From positions 213,527-252,222 of the forward strand of contig NZ_CAKJTJ010000003.1 in assembly GCF_917563925.1 (NCBI RefSeq): a stretch of 38,696 nucleotides of DNA. The letters are read 5' to 3'. Source of the DNA: Sutcliffiella rhizosphaerae (GTDB taxonomy: Bacteria > Bacillota > Bacilli > Bacillales > Bacillaceae_I). Numbering within the stretch: the first letter of the stretch is position 1; the number at the start of each line of letters is the position of its first letter. Shown here in pieces: positions 7,001 through 15,027 of this stretch. The notes below the pieces were generated by a model that did no database searches, was not told where the DNA came from, and saw nothing but the letters and a program-made list of their open reading frames with translations. Made by a program: the position numbers and the translations under genes.

Positions 7001-8653
7001 TTGGATAATCAGTTTATTGTTTCTGTGTCCATAATTCTTGTTACTTTCGCACTCTACATCGGAATCGCCGTCTACAACAAAGCGCGACAAACATCAGACT
7101 TCTACGTGGCAGGACGTGGAGTTCCACCAATTTTCAACGGTATGGCAATCGGAGCTGACTGGATGAGTGCAGCTTCGTTTATCGGGATGGCTGGAACAAT
7201 CATGCTACTTGGTTATGATGGACTTGCCTACATAATGGGATGGACAGGGGGATACCTCCTACTAACTTTCCTTTTAGCTCCACAGCTTCGAAAATCGGGT
7301 CGATATACGGTCCCTGAATTCATTGGGGATCGCTTTGAAAGTCATGCTGCCCGTGTTATAGCAGCTCTTTGTACGATTATTATCAGTTTTACTTATTCAA
7401 TAGGTCAGCTATCAGGGTCTGGGGTTGTTATTGGACGCCTTCTTGAAGTGGATGCAAGGATAGGAACAATGATTGGGGTTGTTCTTATCGCATTCTATGC
7501 AGCGTTTGGGGGAATGAAGGGGATTACATGGACACAAGTTGCCCAATACCTCATCCTAATCATTGCCTATTTAATTCCTGTTATTTTCATGTCCATGCAG
7601 CTTATGAATAATCCATTACCATGGATTTCCTACGGGGAAGTTATGTCGAAAATGGGTGAGCTGGACCGTGAATTAGGAATAACAGAGTACTTTGCACCAT
7701 TCACGAACGATACAAAATGGCAGTTCCTTGCCTTAATGTTTACATTAATGGCAGGTACAGCTGGATTACCTCACGTTATTGTCCGTTTCTATACGGTTTC
7801 GACGATGAAAGCAGCTCGTTGGTCGGGTGCTTGGGCATTACTTTTCATCGGGTTACTTTATCTTTCTGCGCCAGCATATGCGGCATTCTCTCGTTTCATT
7901 TTAATGACAAGAGTGGCAGGTCAGCCTATTGATCAGCTGCCTGCATGGACACAGCCTTGGGTGAATACTGGAAAGCTTCAAGTAGCTGATACAAATGGAG
8001 ATGGTATTCTCCAATGGAATGAGCTTATCATTGCCAATGACATTGTCGTTATGGCTACACCGGAAATTGCGAACATGGGTGCATTTGTCATTGGGCTTGT
8101 TGCCGCTGGTGCGATGGCTGCAGCGCTCTCAACTGCCGGTGGATTATTGATTGCGATTTCTTCTTCCTTTGCACATGATATTTATTACCGAGTGCTTCGT
8201 CCGGATGCATCGGATAATAACCGACTATTGGTTGGGCGTATCACCATTGTAGCAGCCACGCTCTTAGCGGGGGTTATTGCGCTTGACCCACCTGGAGCCA
8301 TTACACAAATTGTTGCCTGGGCCTTTGCGCTTGCCTGCGGAACCTTCTTCCCTGCACTCATCCTCGGAGTATGGTGGAAACGGGCAAACGCAAACGGGGT
8401 CATTGCCGGGATGCTCGTAGGTCTAACAGTAACACTTGCCTATATCTTTGCTGCGAAATTCGGAGGCTTTACGATTCTTGGAATAATCGACACAGGTGCT
8501 GGAGTTTTTGGTGCTGCCGCAGCAATCCTAACCAATATCATCGTATCTTTAAGCACAAAGGCACCATCGCAAAAAGTACAAGACGAAGTACAAGACCTTC
8601 GCTATCCAGAACAAATGACATACAAAGATGGCGATGTCTGGATGAATAAATAA
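7001..8653 (+). CDS. sodium:solute symporter large subunit with an internal EF-hand-type loop
   Basis: This 550-residue member of the SSS family (VC_2705/ActP-like branch) has about 13 membrane helices. Family marks include FYVAGRGVPP (near residue 31), GADWMSAASFIG, GRYTVPEFIGDRF and the later ALSTAGGLL segment. Relatives carry acetate or other monocarboxylates with Na+ or H+; the substrate here is inferred. Residues 330-341 (DTNGDGILQWNE), in a hydrophilic loop between helices, match a canonical 12-residue EF-hand calcium loop at every liganding position. The start is TTG at 7001 behind AAGGGGGA. The gene follows its small subunit and a cre-like site, suggesting catabolite control. Confidence 0.9.
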   Translation: MDNQFIVSVSIILVTFALYIGIAVYNKARQTSDFYVAGRGVPPIFNGMAIGADWMSAASFIGMAGTIMLLGYDGLAYIMGWTGGYLLLTFLLAPQLRKSGRYTVPEFIGDRFESHAARVIAALCTIIISFTYSIGQLSGSGVVIGRLLEVDARIGTMIGVVLIAFYAAFGGMKGITWTQVAQYLILIIAYLIPVIFMSMQLMNNPLPWISYGEVMSKMGELDRELGITEYFAPFTNDTKWQFLALMFTLMAGTAGLPHVIVRFYTVSTMKAARWSGAWALLFIGLLYLSAPAYAAFSRFILMTRVAGQPIDQLPAWTQPWVNTGKLQVADTNGDGILQWNELIIANDIVVMATPEIANMGAFVIGLVAAGAMAAALSTAGGLLIAISSSFAHDIYYRVLRPDASDNNRLLVGRITIVAATLLAGVIALDPPGAITQIVAWAFALACGTFFPALILGVWWKRANANGVIAGMLVGLTVTLAYIFAAKFGGFTILGIIDTGAGVFGAAAAILTNIIVSLSTKAPSQKVQDEVQDLRYPEQMTYKDGDVWMNK

Positions 8654-8671
8654 GATAGGTACACTAAAATG

Positions 8672-8734
8672 TGTCGATTTGCTAAAAAGCGTTATTTCCC
8701 GAGCAATTTAGCGAGGAGGATGCTTTTATCGACA
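8672..8734. repeat. nested imperfect inverted repeat downstream of the symporter
   Basis: TGTCGAT (8672-8678) pairs with ATCGACA (8728-8734), and inside it GCTAAA (8681-8686) pairs with TTTAGC (8707-8712). The two stems could stack as one long hairpin. No T-run follows, so it may be a folded 3' end, a small mobile-like palindrome, or a relative of the GTCGATAA units seen near 3.8 kb. The stretch 8654-8837 holds no gene. Confidence 0.4.
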
Positions 8735-8837
8735 AACAAAATTTTTGGAAAGACCGTACATGTTATTAACGACATATTTCGCGGGAAATGAAAGTATTGC
8801 TGGTAATTCTAAAGAACTTAAGCGGAAGAAAAAAATA

Positions 8838-8865
8838 TTGACATTGCTTTTAAATCGCATATAAT
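8838..8865 (+). promoter_or_regulatory. sigA promoter of the tyrS T-box transcript
   Basis: A perfect TTGACA (8838-8843) and a perfect TATAAT (8860-8865) are separated by 16 bp. Transcription is expected to begin at about 8872, directly upstream of the T-box leader. Confidence 0.85.
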
Positions 8866-8871
8866 AATCAC

Positions 8872-9162
8872 TAATATCTTTATACGAAGCGAAAAGCGAT
8901 GAATAGAACGAGTAGCATGGACAGAAGCAGACAGAGAGTAGCCGGTGGATGAGAGGCGCGTGTGGAGTCGATGTGAATACATCTTGGAGCTGTGTACCGA
9001 AATCAACAGGAGGATACACCGGGGTGGCTGCCGTGACCAGGGCCAAAGTATCGCCACACAGGGCCGTACTTACAGAGGAAGGCTATGTGAGTAGCTTTCG
9101 AATAAAGGTGGTAACACGTCAACCAACGTCCTTTAGGGTTTTTCCCTAAGGGGCGTTTTTTT
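8872..9162 (+). ncRNA. T-box leader riboswitch, tyrosine-specific
   Basis: A leader of about 290 nt precedes tyrS. In the Stem I region the specifier is read as UAC (8978-8980) in GTGAATACATC, a tyrosine codon. The antiterminator bulge contains UGGU (9109-9112) in AAAGGTGGTAACACG; its variable fourth base U matches the A73 discriminator expected for tRNA-Tyr. It ends in a strong terminator hairpin (9125-9162). Uncharged tRNA-Tyr would pair at both sites and stabilise the antiterminator, turning tyrS on when tyrosine charging is low. Both tRNA contacts agree, which makes the specificity call firm. Confidence 0.93.
9125..9162 (+). terminator. regulated terminator of the T-box leader
   Basis: A 14-bp stem (9125-9138 with 9144-9157, two G:T pairs) with a TTTTT loop is followed by a T-run. 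Its left arm overlaps the sequence that would form the antiterminator with the AAAGGTGG region. Confidence 0.92.
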
Positions 9163-9189
9163 ATTTTCAAAATAAAGGAGAGAACAACA

Positions 9190-10407
9190 ATGATCCAAAA
9201 CCCAGAAGTACAAATGCCCATTATGTTGAAAGGAGTCCACACTATCGTCGATGAGGGGGAGCTCTACGACAAGTTAAAACGATCTTTTGACGAGCAAAAA
9301 CCACTTACCATCAAACTTGGTCTTGACCCTTCTGCACCAGATATCCATTTAGGCCATGCAGTTGTCTTAAGAAAGATCAAACAAATGCAAGATCTTGGTC
9401 ATCATGTGGTCATTATCATTGGGAATTTTACAGGTCGGATTGGGGACCCCACAGGGAAAAAGAAAGGGCGTGCTGCTTTGGGTGATGAGCAGGTAAAAGC
9501 GAACGCCCAAACGTATTGTGAGCAAATTTTCAAAGTGTTGACACCTGAAAAAACGACGGTTCGTTTTAACAGCGAATGGCTGTCTAAGCTCACATTCGAA
9601 GAGGTGATGAAGCTTGCCGCGACTACTTCTGTTGCTAGAATGCTAGAGCGGGATGACTTCCAAAATCGTTACCAGAACCAAACCCCTATTGGAATTCATG
9701 AGTTTTTCTACCCGCTCATGCAAGGGTACGATTCGGTGGAGCTTCAAGCCGACATTGAACTTGGCGGAACCGACCAAACCTTTAACGTACTCATGGGGCG
9801 TACCCTTCAGAAGCATTGGGGGCTAGAAAAACAAGTGGCGATATTTATGCCGCTGTTAGAGGGTCTCGATGGAGTGGAGAAAATGAGCAAGAGTCTAGGA
9901 AATTACATCGGGGTACAGGAGGCACCTGAAGTAATGTTCAAAAAGGTGATGGAAGTACCTGACGAGTTAATCGTAAAATACTTTGAGCTAGCTACAGATG
10001 AGCATCCCGATATGGTTGAAAAAATTAAAAACAGACTAGCAGACGGTGAAAATCCTCGAGATATTAAGCTAACACTAGCCAACATCATTACAAAGCTATA
10101 CCATGGCAGCGAAGAGACTGCGAAAGCACAGGAGTTCTTCGAAACAGCTTTTCAAAAGAAACAAATTCCAGACGAGATACCAATCATGACCATCCAACAA
10201 GGGCAAAACACGATTGATCACATCATCCCAAATTTAGTAGAAGCTCAACTGATAAAAAGCAAGAGCGAATTCCTTCGGCTTATTGCACAAAAGGGTGTTT
10301 CTTTTAACGGTGAAAAGTTAGAAAAAGAAGGAATGGCTCAAGGGATTATAAGTGGTGACGTGTTACAAATCGGAAAGAAACGATTTGTAAAATTTTCAAT
10401 TGTATAA
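9190..10407 (+). CDS. tyrS: tyrosyl-tRNA synthetase (TyrZ-like type)
   Basis: This 405-residue class I aminoacyl-tRNA synthetase charges tRNA-Tyr. The HIGH-type motif reads HLGH in SAPDIHLGHAVVL (about residue 54), and KMSKS is exact at residues 231-235. A C-terminal S4 RNA-binding domain occupies about residues 343-405. The PSAPDIHLGH form and the length resemble B. subtilis TyrZ more than the longer TyrS, so the symbol is given generically. The ATG at 9190 follows AAAGGAGAG. Expression should be controlled by the upstream T-box. Only this one copy lies in the window; a second TyrRS may exist elsewhere. Confidence 0.95.
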   Translation: MIQNPEVQMPIMLKGVHTIVDEGELYDKLKRSFDEQKPLTIKLGLDPSAPDIHLGHAVVLRKIKQMQDLGHHVVIIIGNFTGRIGDPTGKKKGRAALGDEQVKANAQTYCEQIFKVLTPEKTTVRFNSEWLSKLTFEEVMKLAATTSVARMLERDDFQNRYQNQTPIGIHEFFYPLMQGYDSVELQADIELGGTDQTFNVLMGRTLQKHWGLEKQVAIFMPLLEGLDGVEKMSKSLGNYIGVQEAPEVMFKKVMEVPDELIVKYFELATDEHPDMVEKIKNRLADGENPRDIKLTLANIITKLYHGSEETAKAQEFFETAFQKKQIPDEIPIMTIQQGQNTIDHIIPNLVEAQLIKSKSEFLRLIAQKGVSFNGEKLEKEGMAQGIISGDVLQIGKKRFVKFSIV

Positions 10408-10436
10408 AAATGGTATACTATGATAGAAGAAAATAA

Positions 10437-10460
10437 GAGAAGCGCCCAAAACCGCTTCTC
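10437..10460. terminator. hairpin between tyrS and the GNAT gene
   Basis: GAGAAGCG (10437-10444) pairs perfectly with CGCTTCTC (10453-10460) around an 8-nt loop. There is no clear T-tail (CTTAAAA follows). It may be a Rho-independent end with weak efficiency or a processing point. It also argues against starting the next gene upstream of it. Confidence 0.45.
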
Positions 10461-10479
10461 CTTAAAATGGGGAAATCTT

Positions 10480-10950
10480 ATGATTACAAAAATGAATATA
10501 AACAATGTGAAGAACGCGAAGGAAGTGTTAAACATCCAAATTCCTTCCTATAAAGTCGAAGCAGCCATCATAGGCGTTGACGAGGATGAACTTCCTCCAT
10601 TAAAAGATACAGTGGAAACGCTGCAACAAAGTGGGGAAACATTCTATGGCTATTACATAGAAGAGAAGGTTTGTGGTGTTATTTCATTTATGATAGAGAA
10701 CGAGTTTGTGAACATTCACCGCCTTGTGGTACACCCTGATCATTTTAGGAAAGGGATTGCTTCACAGTTGCTAACATTCGTGTTAACAAACTATCCTGCT
10801 AAAACAACTAAAGTTGCTACTGCTGTAAAAAATACCCCGGCTGTTATGTTCTATGAGTCGAATGGATTTCAAAAAGTAAGAGAAGTTTTTATCCATGATC
10901 AGCTATCTTTAGTGCATTTTGAAAGGGAGGGATTGGATGATTATCAATGA
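10480..10950 (+). CDS. GNAT-family N-acetyltransferase
   Basis: This 156-residue acetyl-CoA-dependent N-acyltransferase is a single GNAT domain. The beta4-alpha3 region reads IHRLVVHPDHFRKGIASQLL (about residues 84-103), with the R-x-x-G-I-A pyrophosphate-binding turn, followed by FYESNGFQKVRE near the C-terminus. Substrate unknown. The start at 10480 has GGGGAAA upstream; an in-frame extension to 10420 would include the preceding hairpin and is less likely. The 3' end overlaps the next gene by 14 bp, so the two are probably co-transcribed. Confidence 0.8.
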   Translation: MITKMNINNVKNAKEVLNIQIPSYKVEAAIIGVDEDELPPLKDTVETLQQSGETFYGYYIEEKVCGVISFMIENEFVNIHRLVVHPDHFRKGIASQLLTFVLTNYPAKTTKVATAVKNTPAVMFYESNGFQKVREVFIHDQLSLVHFEREGLDDYQ

Positions 10951-11884
10951 ACCGTTATATCCATACAAAGAACCATTAGCTTGGGAACGTGAATTATTTC
11001 AAAGTAGGCAGGTTCGGCGGCTAAAGCATTTGGCTCATTTTGGGGCAGGGGCATTTATTTCACCTATTTCTCATTCACGATTGGAGCATACAGTCGGAGT
11101 GTGGAAACTATCTGCTCATTTTTTTCCTGAAGATCTAGTTTTGAGGGCAGCGGCAATATTGCATGATGTTGGTCATTTGCCTTTTTCCCATTCCGTCGAA
11201 AAAACATTAGGGTTTAACCACCATGAGTTAACGACACAATTAATTCAAATACAAGAAATCTCCTCTATTTTGAAAAAGGCCAACATAAATTCTGTAGATA
11301 TCATAAATTTTTTAAACAACCCTTCTATTCTTACAGGGTATAAGCAAACATTAGGACTTGATCATCTTGATAGTTTTTTAAGAGATACATACATGGCTGG
11401 GACAGGTGACGTTCTTTCGAGAGAAATTCTGCCACGATTGACTTGTACAACAAAAGGAGTTGAAACGGATAAAGAGTCAGGATTGTACCTAATGCAATTA
11501 ATTAAAAGGGATCATGAGTTATTTTTAGATCCAGTCATGGTTGGGATAGATAGGTTGTTAGCTGAAGCTATTAAACATCATTGGAATGAAAGTTCTAGTT
11601 CAAAAAGTGGATTTACGGACCTTACTGATTCAGATGTTCTCAACATGCTCAAATCCTCCCCGTCAAGTGAAGCAAGAGAAATCATCGATACTATTTTATA
11701 TGAGCCCTCAAGAATTCAGATAGTCCATAGCGGTAATGGTATGGGGTATCCAATAACTATGAGGAAGGTTTATGATAAGTCACCATTGTTTGCTGGAGAA
11801 TTGTTAATTCATCATTGTCAGCAAGCAAAGGAGATTTATGCAAGTCTTTCAGAATTAGTATTTGAAAAGGAAGTTTGTATGTAG
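10937..11884 (+). CDS. HD-domain phosphohydrolase (YdhJ/COG1078-like)
   Basis: This 315-residue protein has the metal-binding HD pattern: SRLEHTVG (His51), then ILHDVGHLPFSH (His76-Asp77, His80) and a later LGLDHLDSF aspartate. The family includes dNTP triphosphohydrolases and related phosphohydrolases, so a nucleotide or phosphate-ester substrate is likely but not defined. The ATG at 10937 has GGGAGG 6 nt upstream and lies within the end of the GNAT gene; the in-frame TTG at 10919 lacks this spacing. A few codons separate it from the next gene, so 10480-13016 looks like one transcription unit. Confidence 0.85.
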   Translation: MIINEPLYPYKEPLAWERELFQSRQVRRLKHLAHFGAGAFISPISHSRLEHTVGVWKLSAHFFPEDLVLRAAAILHDVGHLPFSHSVEKTLGFNHHELTTQLIQIQEISSILKKANINSVDIINFLNNPSILTGYKQTLGLDHLDSFLRDTYMAGTGDVLSREILPRLTCTTKGVETDKESGLYLMQLIKRDHELFLDPVMVGIDRLLAEAIKHHWNESSSSKSGFTDLTDSDVLNMLKSSPSSEAREIIDTILYEPSRIQIVHSGNGMGYPITMRKVYDKSPLFAGELLIHHCQQAKEIYASLSELVFEKEVCM

Positions 11885-11896
11885 GAGGCTACTATC

Positions 11897-12664
11897 TTGG
11901 CACAAGTAAATCTGATTGAATTATCCACTACCAGTTTAGAAAAAGAAGGCTGCTATTGCCTGCGAAGTAAACCGAAGTCTGAAGGCTACCGAAAGAAAAG
12001 TGAGTGGCTCAAGAGCCAATTCCAGCATGGCTTGAAGTATGTGAATCTAAAAGAAAATGGCAAAGCTGCCGGGTTCATCGAGTATGCTCCGATTGAAGCG
12101 TCGTCACGGGTTGTCTACGGAGAAAATTATTTGGTCATTCATTGCCTATGGGTACACGTGACTGGAAAAGGCTATGCCTCCAAGCTGATTCAAACGTGCC
12201 TGCAAGATGCGAAAGAACTTGGAAAAGCTGGTGTGATCGTGGTTACGAATCCAAGTACATCCTGGACACCAAGCAAAGATATTTTTATTAAAAACGATTT
12301 TAAGGAAATTGCAAAGGCACCATATGATTTTGAATTGCTAGTCTGCAAATTTGGCGATGCAGCTGATCCGTACTTTCCGAATAATTGGGAGGAGCGGCTT
12401 CATCATTATGAGGAACTCACGATTTTGCGGACCAAGCAGTGCCCCTATATTGAAGTGGCAACTGAAGTTGTGTTTGCAGCTGCTGCAAAGCTAGAGATGG
12501 AACCAAGAGTTGTGGATATACAAAAGAGAGAAGAATTATTAGCGATATCGCCAACTCCTTACGGGGTGTATGGAGTGGTTTATAAAAAGCAGCTGGTGGC
12601 TTTTCATAGACTTACAATGAAAGCAGTTATGAAAAAAATAAAGGAGATCGATAATGAAGCCTAA
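11897..12664 (+). CDS. GNAT acetyltransferase with YoaP-type C-terminal domain
   Basis: This 255-residue protein has two parts. Residues about 1-150 are a GNAT domain, with CLWVHVTGKGYASKLIQTCL carrying the G-K-G-Y-A acetyl-CoA turn. Residues about 165-245 match the thioredoxin-like YoaP domain (LRTKQCPYIEV... and TPYGVYGVV), as in B. subtilis YoaP. The CP motif near the start of the second part resembles a one-cysteine redox site. Substrate unknown. The start is TTG at 11897 with AGGAGG upstream. It overlaps the following yunG-like gene by 11 bp. Confidence 0.8.
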   Translation: MAQVNLIELSTTSLEKEGCYCLRSKPKSEGYRKKSEWLKSQFQHGLKYVNLKENGKAAGFIEYAPIEASSRVVYGENYLVIHCLWVHVTGKGYASKLIQTCLQDAKELGKAGVIVVTNPSTSWTPSKDIFIKNDFKEIAKAPYDFELLVCKFGDAADPYFPNNWEERLHHYEELTILRTKQCPYIEVATEVVFAAAAKLEMEPRVVDIQKREELLAISPTPYGVYGVVYKKQLVAFHRLTMKAVMKKIKEIDNEA

Positions 12665-13016
12665 CATAAAATCAGAAGTTGATATTCTCCACCAAGCATT
12701 TGTGAAATCTTGGTCCATAGAATCAAGTTCCAAGTGGCAGCATGACAACCCAGCAAAAGGTCAGTGTGGCGTAACTGCACTAGTGGCAAATGATAAACTT
12801 GGCGGAGAAATTAAAAAAACAAAGCTAAAGGAAGGCTGGCATTTCTACAATGTCCTAAATGGAAAGCGACACGATTTTACCGTTTCTCAATTTAAGGAGG
12901 AGATTGTATACATGGATATGCCATCCAATCGAGAAGAAGCTTTTGCAGATACGAATACCATTCAATACGATTACTTAAGAAATAGCGTTACTAATTTTAT
13001 GGAAATAGGGGGCTGA
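12654..13016 (+). CDS. YunG-family protein
   Basis: This 120-residue soluble protein resembles B. subtilis YunG. Recognisable pieces are SSKWQHDNPAKGQCGVTALV near residues 25-44, then GWHFYNVLNG and a C-terminal YDYLRNSV. The Trp/Gly/Cys-rich GQCGVTA stretch looks like a cysteine active site, but no activity is known. It starts inside the end of the YoaP-like gene, so it is translationally linked. It ends 6 bp from a convergent acetyltransferase gene. Confidence 0.75.
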   Translation: MKPNIKSEVDILHQAFVKSWSIESSSKWQHDNPAKGQCGVTALVANDKLGGEIKKTKLKEGWHFYNVLNGKRHDFTVSQFKEEIVYMDMPSNREEAFADTNTIQYDYLRNSVTNFMEIGG

Positions 13017-13022
13017 ATAGAT

Positions 13023-13508
13023 CTACTCCCCCAGTTTCTTACCTAAAATCTCCCCAGGCAACCCGTCAATCTTGCAAATTTTCTCTGTTACAAAATCTAG
13101 CTTCGTTAAAATTTTTTTAGAGGCAGCATTGGCAGGGTCGATAATCGCTGTCAATTTTCTTACGGATGTTTGCTCTGCCTTATTAACTAATTTTTTGGCA
13201 ATCTCTGTCCCATATCTTTTACCCCAGAAAGCTGGCAAAATCATATAGCCAATTTCTGCTTCTTCTTCGTTTTCTTCGTTCCTGGTCAAATGTCCTAATC
13301 CGATATAGTTACCGGCATCCATTATTCTAAAAGAACCAAACAAGTCATGCAGCTTGTTTCTTTTTAAAAGCTTCTCGTAGTCAGCTTTTGCTTCTTCTAA
13401 AGGTATAGCTCTTTCTGTAATTTGTGCCATGACTTGTTCATTTGAGACAAGTTGGTAATAGTCAGGAAAATCGCTCTTTTCAAATTTTATAAATGATAAA
13501 TTGTACAT
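13023..13508 (-). CDS. GNAT acetyltransferase (RimJ/RimL-like)
   Basis: This 161-residue protein on the minus strand is an Acetyltransf_3-type GNAT enzyme. It shows GLGHLTRNEENEEEAEIGYM (about residues 71-90), then FWGKRYGTEIAKKL forming the CoA-binding loop and helix, and DPANAASKKILTKLDFVTE near the end. Such proteins acetylate protein N-termini, polyamines or antibiotics; the target is unknown. The start ATG lies at 13508 with GGAGG on the minus strand (13513-13517). It faces the yunG-like gene. Confidence 0.8.
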   Translation of the reverse strand: MYNLSFIKFEKSDFPDYYQLVSNEQVMAQITERAIPLEEAKADYEKLLKRNKLHDLFGSFRIMDAGNYIGLGHLTRNEENEEEAEIGYMILPAFWGKRYGTEIAKKLVNKAEQTSVRKLTAIIDPANAASKKILTKLDFVTEKICKIDGLPGEILGKKLGE

Positions 13509-13637
13509 CTGTATCCTCCGAAATGCTCTGTTTTATTCAATATTAGCATGAATTGGCATCGTTAGGTTTTATCTGGGAGCATAAAAGGAATTATTATCTA
13601 TGACGTATGAGGATATCGAAGCAGAAATTGACAATGA

Positions 13638-13681
13638 TGATTAAAAAAGGACCAACTTTTCTTTTGTAGATTTTTTAATCA
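13638..13681. repeat. 11-bp A/T-rich inverted repeat
   Basis: TGATTAAAAAA (13638-13648) and TTTTTTAATCA (13671-13681) are perfect inverted copies around a 22-nt loop. It follows a 14-codon ORF (13600-13644, MTYEDIEAEIDNDD) and directly precedes the next small ORF. It could act as a weak bidirectional terminator. Confidence 0.4.
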
Positions 13682-13691
13682 GAATGAATGC

Positions 13692-13892
13692 TTGCTTTAT
13701 TCTGCCTTACATAGATATGAGCTGAACAATCTGGAGCGAGAAGAAATCATGATTTGTATGTTAAAGGAATTTTGGCAACAACCAGAACTCATAGAGTGGT
13801 CAAAAGAAAAATACTTGTATGTAACCATAGTGAAACAGGCATTAACTTTATGTCAGGAAAGAGTAATAGGAAAAGTTGCCGAAGCTTACTAA
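13692..13892 (+). CDS. small hypothetical ORF, possibly a gene remnant
   Basis: An open frame codes for up to 66 residues, rich in Leu/Glu and predicted helical (NNLEREEIMICMLKEFW onward). The frame stays open upstream to 13641, but there is no ATG with a ribosome site; the TTG at 13692 has none either. A good terminator overlaps its stop codon, which suggests it belongs to a real transcription unit. It may be the 3' part of a decayed gene. No family recognised. Confidence 0.35.
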   Translation: MLYSALHRYELNNLEREEIMICMLKEFWQQPELIEWSKEKYLYVTIVKQALTLCQERVIGKVAEAY

Positions 13893-13914
13893 TAAAAATG
13901 TGGGCTTCTTTTTT
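13881..13914 (+). terminator. intrinsic terminator
   Basis: GAAGCTTAC (13881-13889) pairs with GTGGGCTTC (13900-13908), two G:T, followed by six T. Confidence 0.75.
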
Positions 13915-13982
13915 ATGAAGGAAAGCAGGAATGAGCATCTTTTTGACAAATATGTATAGTATAAAAAAGGAGGCATGTGACG

Positions 13983-14459
13983 ATGCAAAAGCTTTTTCAA
14001 TATAACTGGCAAGTCCGAGAAGATTGGTTTAACTGGTGTGAAACCGTGCCAGAAGCTGATATTTTAAAAGAACGCGTTGGGGGAGTAGGGGGAGTTTTAC
14101 ATACGCTATTTCACATTGTAGATGTTGAGTACAGCTGGATTTTGAATATGAAGGGGGAAGTGGTACCTGATGTCCCACCATTTAAAGAGTATGCGAGTCT
14201 CCATAAAGTGAGGGAGTTCTCACGGGAATACCATCATAAAGTTGTTCGCCCGTTTGTGTATTCATGGAAGGATGAGATGGAAAAAAAGACTTTATTAGAT
14301 ACCGACTCGAGCGGACAAACCTCCATTTACAAACAAGGCGAAATCATGCGCCACATCCTTGCCCACGAAATTCACCACATCGGCCAACTATCCATCTGGG
14401 CAAGAGAAATCGGCAAAAAACCAATATCGGCAAACTTCATCGATAGAGGATTGTCTTAG
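13983..14459 (+). CDS. DinB-family protein
   Basis: This protein of about 158 residues has the DinB/YfiT four-helix-bundle pattern with a probable metal-binding triad of His residues: one in LHTLFHIVDVEYSW (about residue 45) and two in HEIHHIGQLSIW near the C-terminus. DinB-like proteins include thiol-dependent transferases (bacillithiol S-transferase relatives) and proteins of unknown role. The ATG at 13983 lies 9 nt after AAGGAGG; an in-frame GTG at 13977 is too close. It ends 19 bp before the start chosen for the next gene. Confidence 0.8.
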   Translation: MQKLFQYNWQVREDWFNWCETVPEADILKERVGGVGGVLHTLFHIVDVEYSWILNMKGEVVPDVPPFKEYASLHKVREFSREYHHKVVRPFVYSWKDEMEKKTLLDTDSSGQTSIYKQGEIMRHILAHEIHHIGQLSIWAREIGKKPISANFIDRGLS

Positions 14460-14478
14460 GTCGCAGAGGATGAATAGG

Positions 14479-15003
14479 ATGTTTCGGGCAATGATTAATG
14501 GCAATGGAAAGCAACGAGCTGCTTATACTGCCATCATGCAACTAAATATTTTGAGCGATTTGAAAGAGTATAATCCAACACTGTGTGGGACTATACCGAT
14601 AGGCATTGACATAGAAGGCTCTGATCTTGACATTATAATGGAAGTACATGATTTGGAGACATTTGCTGCAAGGCTTCAAGCATTATACAAAGATAAAGAA
14701 GCATTCCAATTAAAAAGAACGGTGATTCGGGGTAAAGAGGTTGTTAAGGCGAACTTTCATTTCAACGAATTTGAATTTGAGCTTTTTGGACAAGCGCAGC
14801 CTGTACAAGAACAATATGCTTATCTTCATATGATGATTGAAAATGAATGTATGAAAAAGATGCCCAGTTTGAAAGCAGAAATTATCACCCTAAAAAAACA
14901 AGGCTTCAAAACAGAACCAGCATTTTGTAAGGTGTTGGGAATCAAAGGTGATCCATATGACGGTTTGATAACTTATTGGGAAACAGAGGGACGATTCAAT
15001 TAG
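14479..15003 (+). CDS. DUF4269 nucleotidyltransferase-like protein
   Basis: This protein of about 174 residues matches DUF4269. It shows LCGTIPIGIDIEGSDLDIIM (about residues 32-51), where G-S-D-L-D-I is the metal-binding motif of nucleotidyltransferase-fold proteins. Then come FEFELFGQAQPVQEQ and KKQGFKTEPAFCKVLGIKGD near the C-terminus. The substrate is unknown. The start is uncertain: 14479 has AGAGG at suitable spacing, while ATGs at 14470 and 14488 are alternatives. An in-frame extension into the DinB gene (14359) is rejected because that region codes for DinB. Confidence 0.75.
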   Translation: MFRAMINGNGKQRAAYTAIMQLNILSDLKEYNPTLCGTIPIGIDIEGSDLDIIMEVHDLETFAARLQALYKDKEAFQLKRTVIRGKEVVKANFHFNEFEFELFGQAQPVQEQYAYLHMMIENECMKKMPSLKAEIITLKKQGFKTEPAFCKVLGIKGDPYDGLITYWETEGRFN

Positions 15004-15020
15004 CGCTAGAATCGTTCCTC
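14986..15020. terminator. bidirectional hairpin between convergent genes
   Basis: A 12-bp stem (14986-14997 with 15009-15020, one G:T) has an 11-nt loop that is itself the palindrome TAGCGCTA-containing stretch. The stem spans the DUF4269 stop codon and lies 8 bp from the stop of the convergent BsuPI-like gene. T-tails are poor on both sides. Confidence 0.65.
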
Positions 15021-15027
15021 ACTTACC

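Noticed and set aside
13600-13644. 14-codon ORF MTYEDIEAEIDNDD
   Set aside because: Too short and its ribosome site is weakly placed; kept only as a note beside the inverted repeat.
13943-13948. Perfect TTGACA upstream of the DinB gene
   Set aside because: No -10 at 16-18 bp; the ribosome site falls where it would have to be.
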